Positions 62,034-64,000 of a stretch of DNA of 64,000 nucleotides are shown here, piece after piece. Numbering within the stretch: the first letter of the stretch is position 1; each line of letters starts with the position of its first letter. A model generated the notes under the pieces. The model saw only the letters and a list, made by a program, of their open reading frames with translations. It was not told the origin of the DNA and did not search any database. Source of the stretch: Metridium senile (Eukaryota > Cnidaria > Anthozoa > Actiniaria > Metridiidae); the NCBI GenBank assembly GCA_949775045.1, contig OX459099.1, forward strand, positions 5,911,937-5,975,936. The letters are read 5' to 3'. The position numbers were made by a program, and so were the translations under genes.

Positions 62034-64000
62034 GTAAGATTTAATTTATTTTGTCTTTTTTTTTTCTGCCTTCCATGATTGCAGCAGCGCGCCTCTGCAA
62101 CCTTTCTAGGTACTCTTCCCTAGTGTTTCCACTGCATCCATGCATTTCAAACGCAACAGCAATAATCAACAACTGGAAGTATCGTTGGCTATTAAATACA
62201 AAGTGATCAGTCTTACGTGCCATCCCAAGCATAGAACAAGCACCCCCTACAACGTGTGGGTTGTCTTGAATGAAACTCGCTTGCAATGCGATATCACATT
62301 GAATGCATGCGCGAGTTGACCCTACTCCCCACTGGCAATAAGAACAATAAGATTAGCATAACAATAAACCTGCCCTGAAAGACTAGGATTTTTCAATTGT
62401 ATAATTCGAGTGACGCTTAGTTAGTCTACGTATAGGAATTACCATTTATAGCTTAGGGGCTGGTTCTCTCCTCCCTTCGGACGAGCTGGGTGTGGGGAAC
62501 GGAGAGCGCGTGAGTTTTTTTTTATTTTAATTTTTTCTTTTCTTTTTCTGATAAAAACAGCCTTTCTCATTCGAAACGTTTACAAACTAAAATTATTTAA
62601 CCTTTACATCCCATGTTGTACATATTCATTTATTTATTTATTTATGAATAAATATTTAAGCAGAAATTAGAATGCCTGCAGTTCAACATAGCTGGTTTAA
62701 GTGGGGCTCTGCACAAAACATACATCACATTGCGTTTACATACATAAAGATATAACTATAACTATAAGTGATTATGAATGTATCTAGATAAATTAATATA
62801 TACTAATGAAAATACTAAGAACCGTGTTTAGTTACGAAAAAAGGACTCAGTAAGTGCCTAAAGGCAACAAAGCTGAGATATTAGGTAGGGAATTCCATGT
62901 TTTTGCTCCGTTTTAGTGAAAAGAAGATTCAAAATTTGGCGAAGATTGGTACTTAGCAGTTCTTGCTAACGGTAAGCGAAGCTGCAGATCTTTGCTTCTA
63001 GTATTGTAATAATGGAATTGACTAGAAAATCGGAACTGCTCATTTAATAGGTATATGCCCGGGCTAGACTATTTAGGCATTTGTATACCAGCATACAATT
63101 CTACGGAAAATTTCTGCCAAAAGGATGAGGAGAAAGTTAGATTTAATTTATTTTGTCTTTTTTTTTTCTGCCTTCCATGATTGCAGCAGCGCGCCTCTGC
63201 AACCTGTCTAGGTACTCTTTCCTAGTGTTTCCACTGCATCCATGCATTTCAAACGCAAGAGCAATAATCAACAACTGGAAGTATCGTTGGCTATTAAATA
63301 CAAAGTGATCAGTCTTACGTGCCATCCCAAGCATAGAACAAGCACCCCCTACAACGTGTGGGTTGTCTTGGATGAAACTCGCTTGCAATGCGATATCACA
63401 TTGAATGCATGCGCGAGTTGACCCTACTCCCCACTGGGAATAAGAACAATAAGATTAGCATAACAATAAACCTGCCCTGAAAGACTAGGATTTTTCAATT
63501 GTATAAATCGAGTGACGCTTAGTTAGTCTACGTATAGGAATTACCATTTATAGCTTAGGGGCTGGTTCTCTCCTCCCTTCGGACGAGCTGGGTGTGGGGA
63601 ACGGAGAGCGCGTGAGTTTTTTTTTTTTTTTAATTTTTTCTTTTCTTTTTCTGATAAAAACAGCCTTTCTCATTCGAAACGTTTACAAACTAAAAATATT
63701 TAACCTTTACATCCCATGTTGTACATATTCATTTATTTATTTATTTATGAATAAATATTTAAGCAGAAATTAGAATGCCTGCAGTTCAACATAGCTGGTT
63801 TAAGTGGGGCTCTGCACAAAACATACATCACATTGCGTTTACATACATAAAGATATAACTATAACTATAAATGATTATGAATGTATATAGATAAATTAAT
63901 ATATGCTAATGAAAATACTAAGAACCGTGTTTAGTTACGAAAAAAGGACTCAGTAAGTGCCTAAAGGCAACAAAGCTGAGATATTAGGTAGGGAATTCCA
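62034..64000. repeat. Satellite array resumes and runs off the window
   Basis: The interrupted short monomer continues at GTAAGATTTAATTTATTTTG. The 81-codon frame recurs at 62041 and 63143 (minus strand). The copy at 62041 has the K-to-E, D-to-E and L-to-V variant seen at 44869, 50079 and 54172, all directly after short monomers, so the higher-order phase is kept across the insertion. The right end of the array is not reached. Confidence 0.93.

Overview
This is a window of animal nuclear DNA, most likely from an anthozoan cnidarian (stony coral or sea anemone). It is AT-rich, its genes are split by many introns, and it is crowded with small inverted-repeat elements. The gene families fit: a short-chain-collagen-C4-like protein of the sponge/cnidarian type, an EGF plus fibrinogen-like secreted protein resembling coral skeletal-matrix proteins, and a Ngaro-type tyrosine-recombinase retrotransposon. 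The species cannot be named from sequence alone.

Left third, ordinary gene territory. 1-3330 holds no gene I can support. 3331-6138 (+) is the 3' part (three exons) of an EGF/fibrinogen-like secreted protein, followed at once by a ~130-bp minisatellite. 7660-12899 (-) is a complete five-exon gene for a membrane-anchored collagen: type II transmembrane segment, furin-like site, 38 uninterrupted Gly-X-Y triplets and a C4-type C-terminal domain, 445 aa. Its start faces the start of a complete eleven-exon LUC7-like U1 snRNP splicing factor (13357-20441, +, 392 aa) across about 460 bp, so the two probably share a divergent promoter region. Introns and flanks carry many small elements with terminal inverted repeats, several with clear target duplications.

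21610-23641 (+) is a Crypton/DUF3504-type tyrosine recombinase gene with all catalytic residues. It is split by a 382-bp element with perfect 16-bp ends and a 6-bp target duplication; without the element the reading frame is continuous. A second, shorter element in the collagen gene has the same end pattern and also a 6-bp duplication.

From 24404 to the window end the DNA is one satellite array. The monomer is ~1107 bp (long form, 24 full intervals) or ~765 bp (short form, 8 intervals). The long form includes, on the minus strand, the C-terminal tail and 3' end of a LINE reverse transcriptase; the short form lacks exactly that ~340-bp segment. Long and short forms make a higher-order pattern, including a near-identical 5210-bp tandem duplication. 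Two mobile elements sit inside the array. The first is a 511-bp hairpin with 251-bp arms and a 7-bp target duplication. The second is a 4897-bp Ngaro element (57137-62033) with gag, RT/RNase H and tyrosine recombinase, and identical split direct repeats in the order A1-ORFs-B1-A2-B2. It was inserted without target duplication and its RT frame is broken by a 4-bp duplication.
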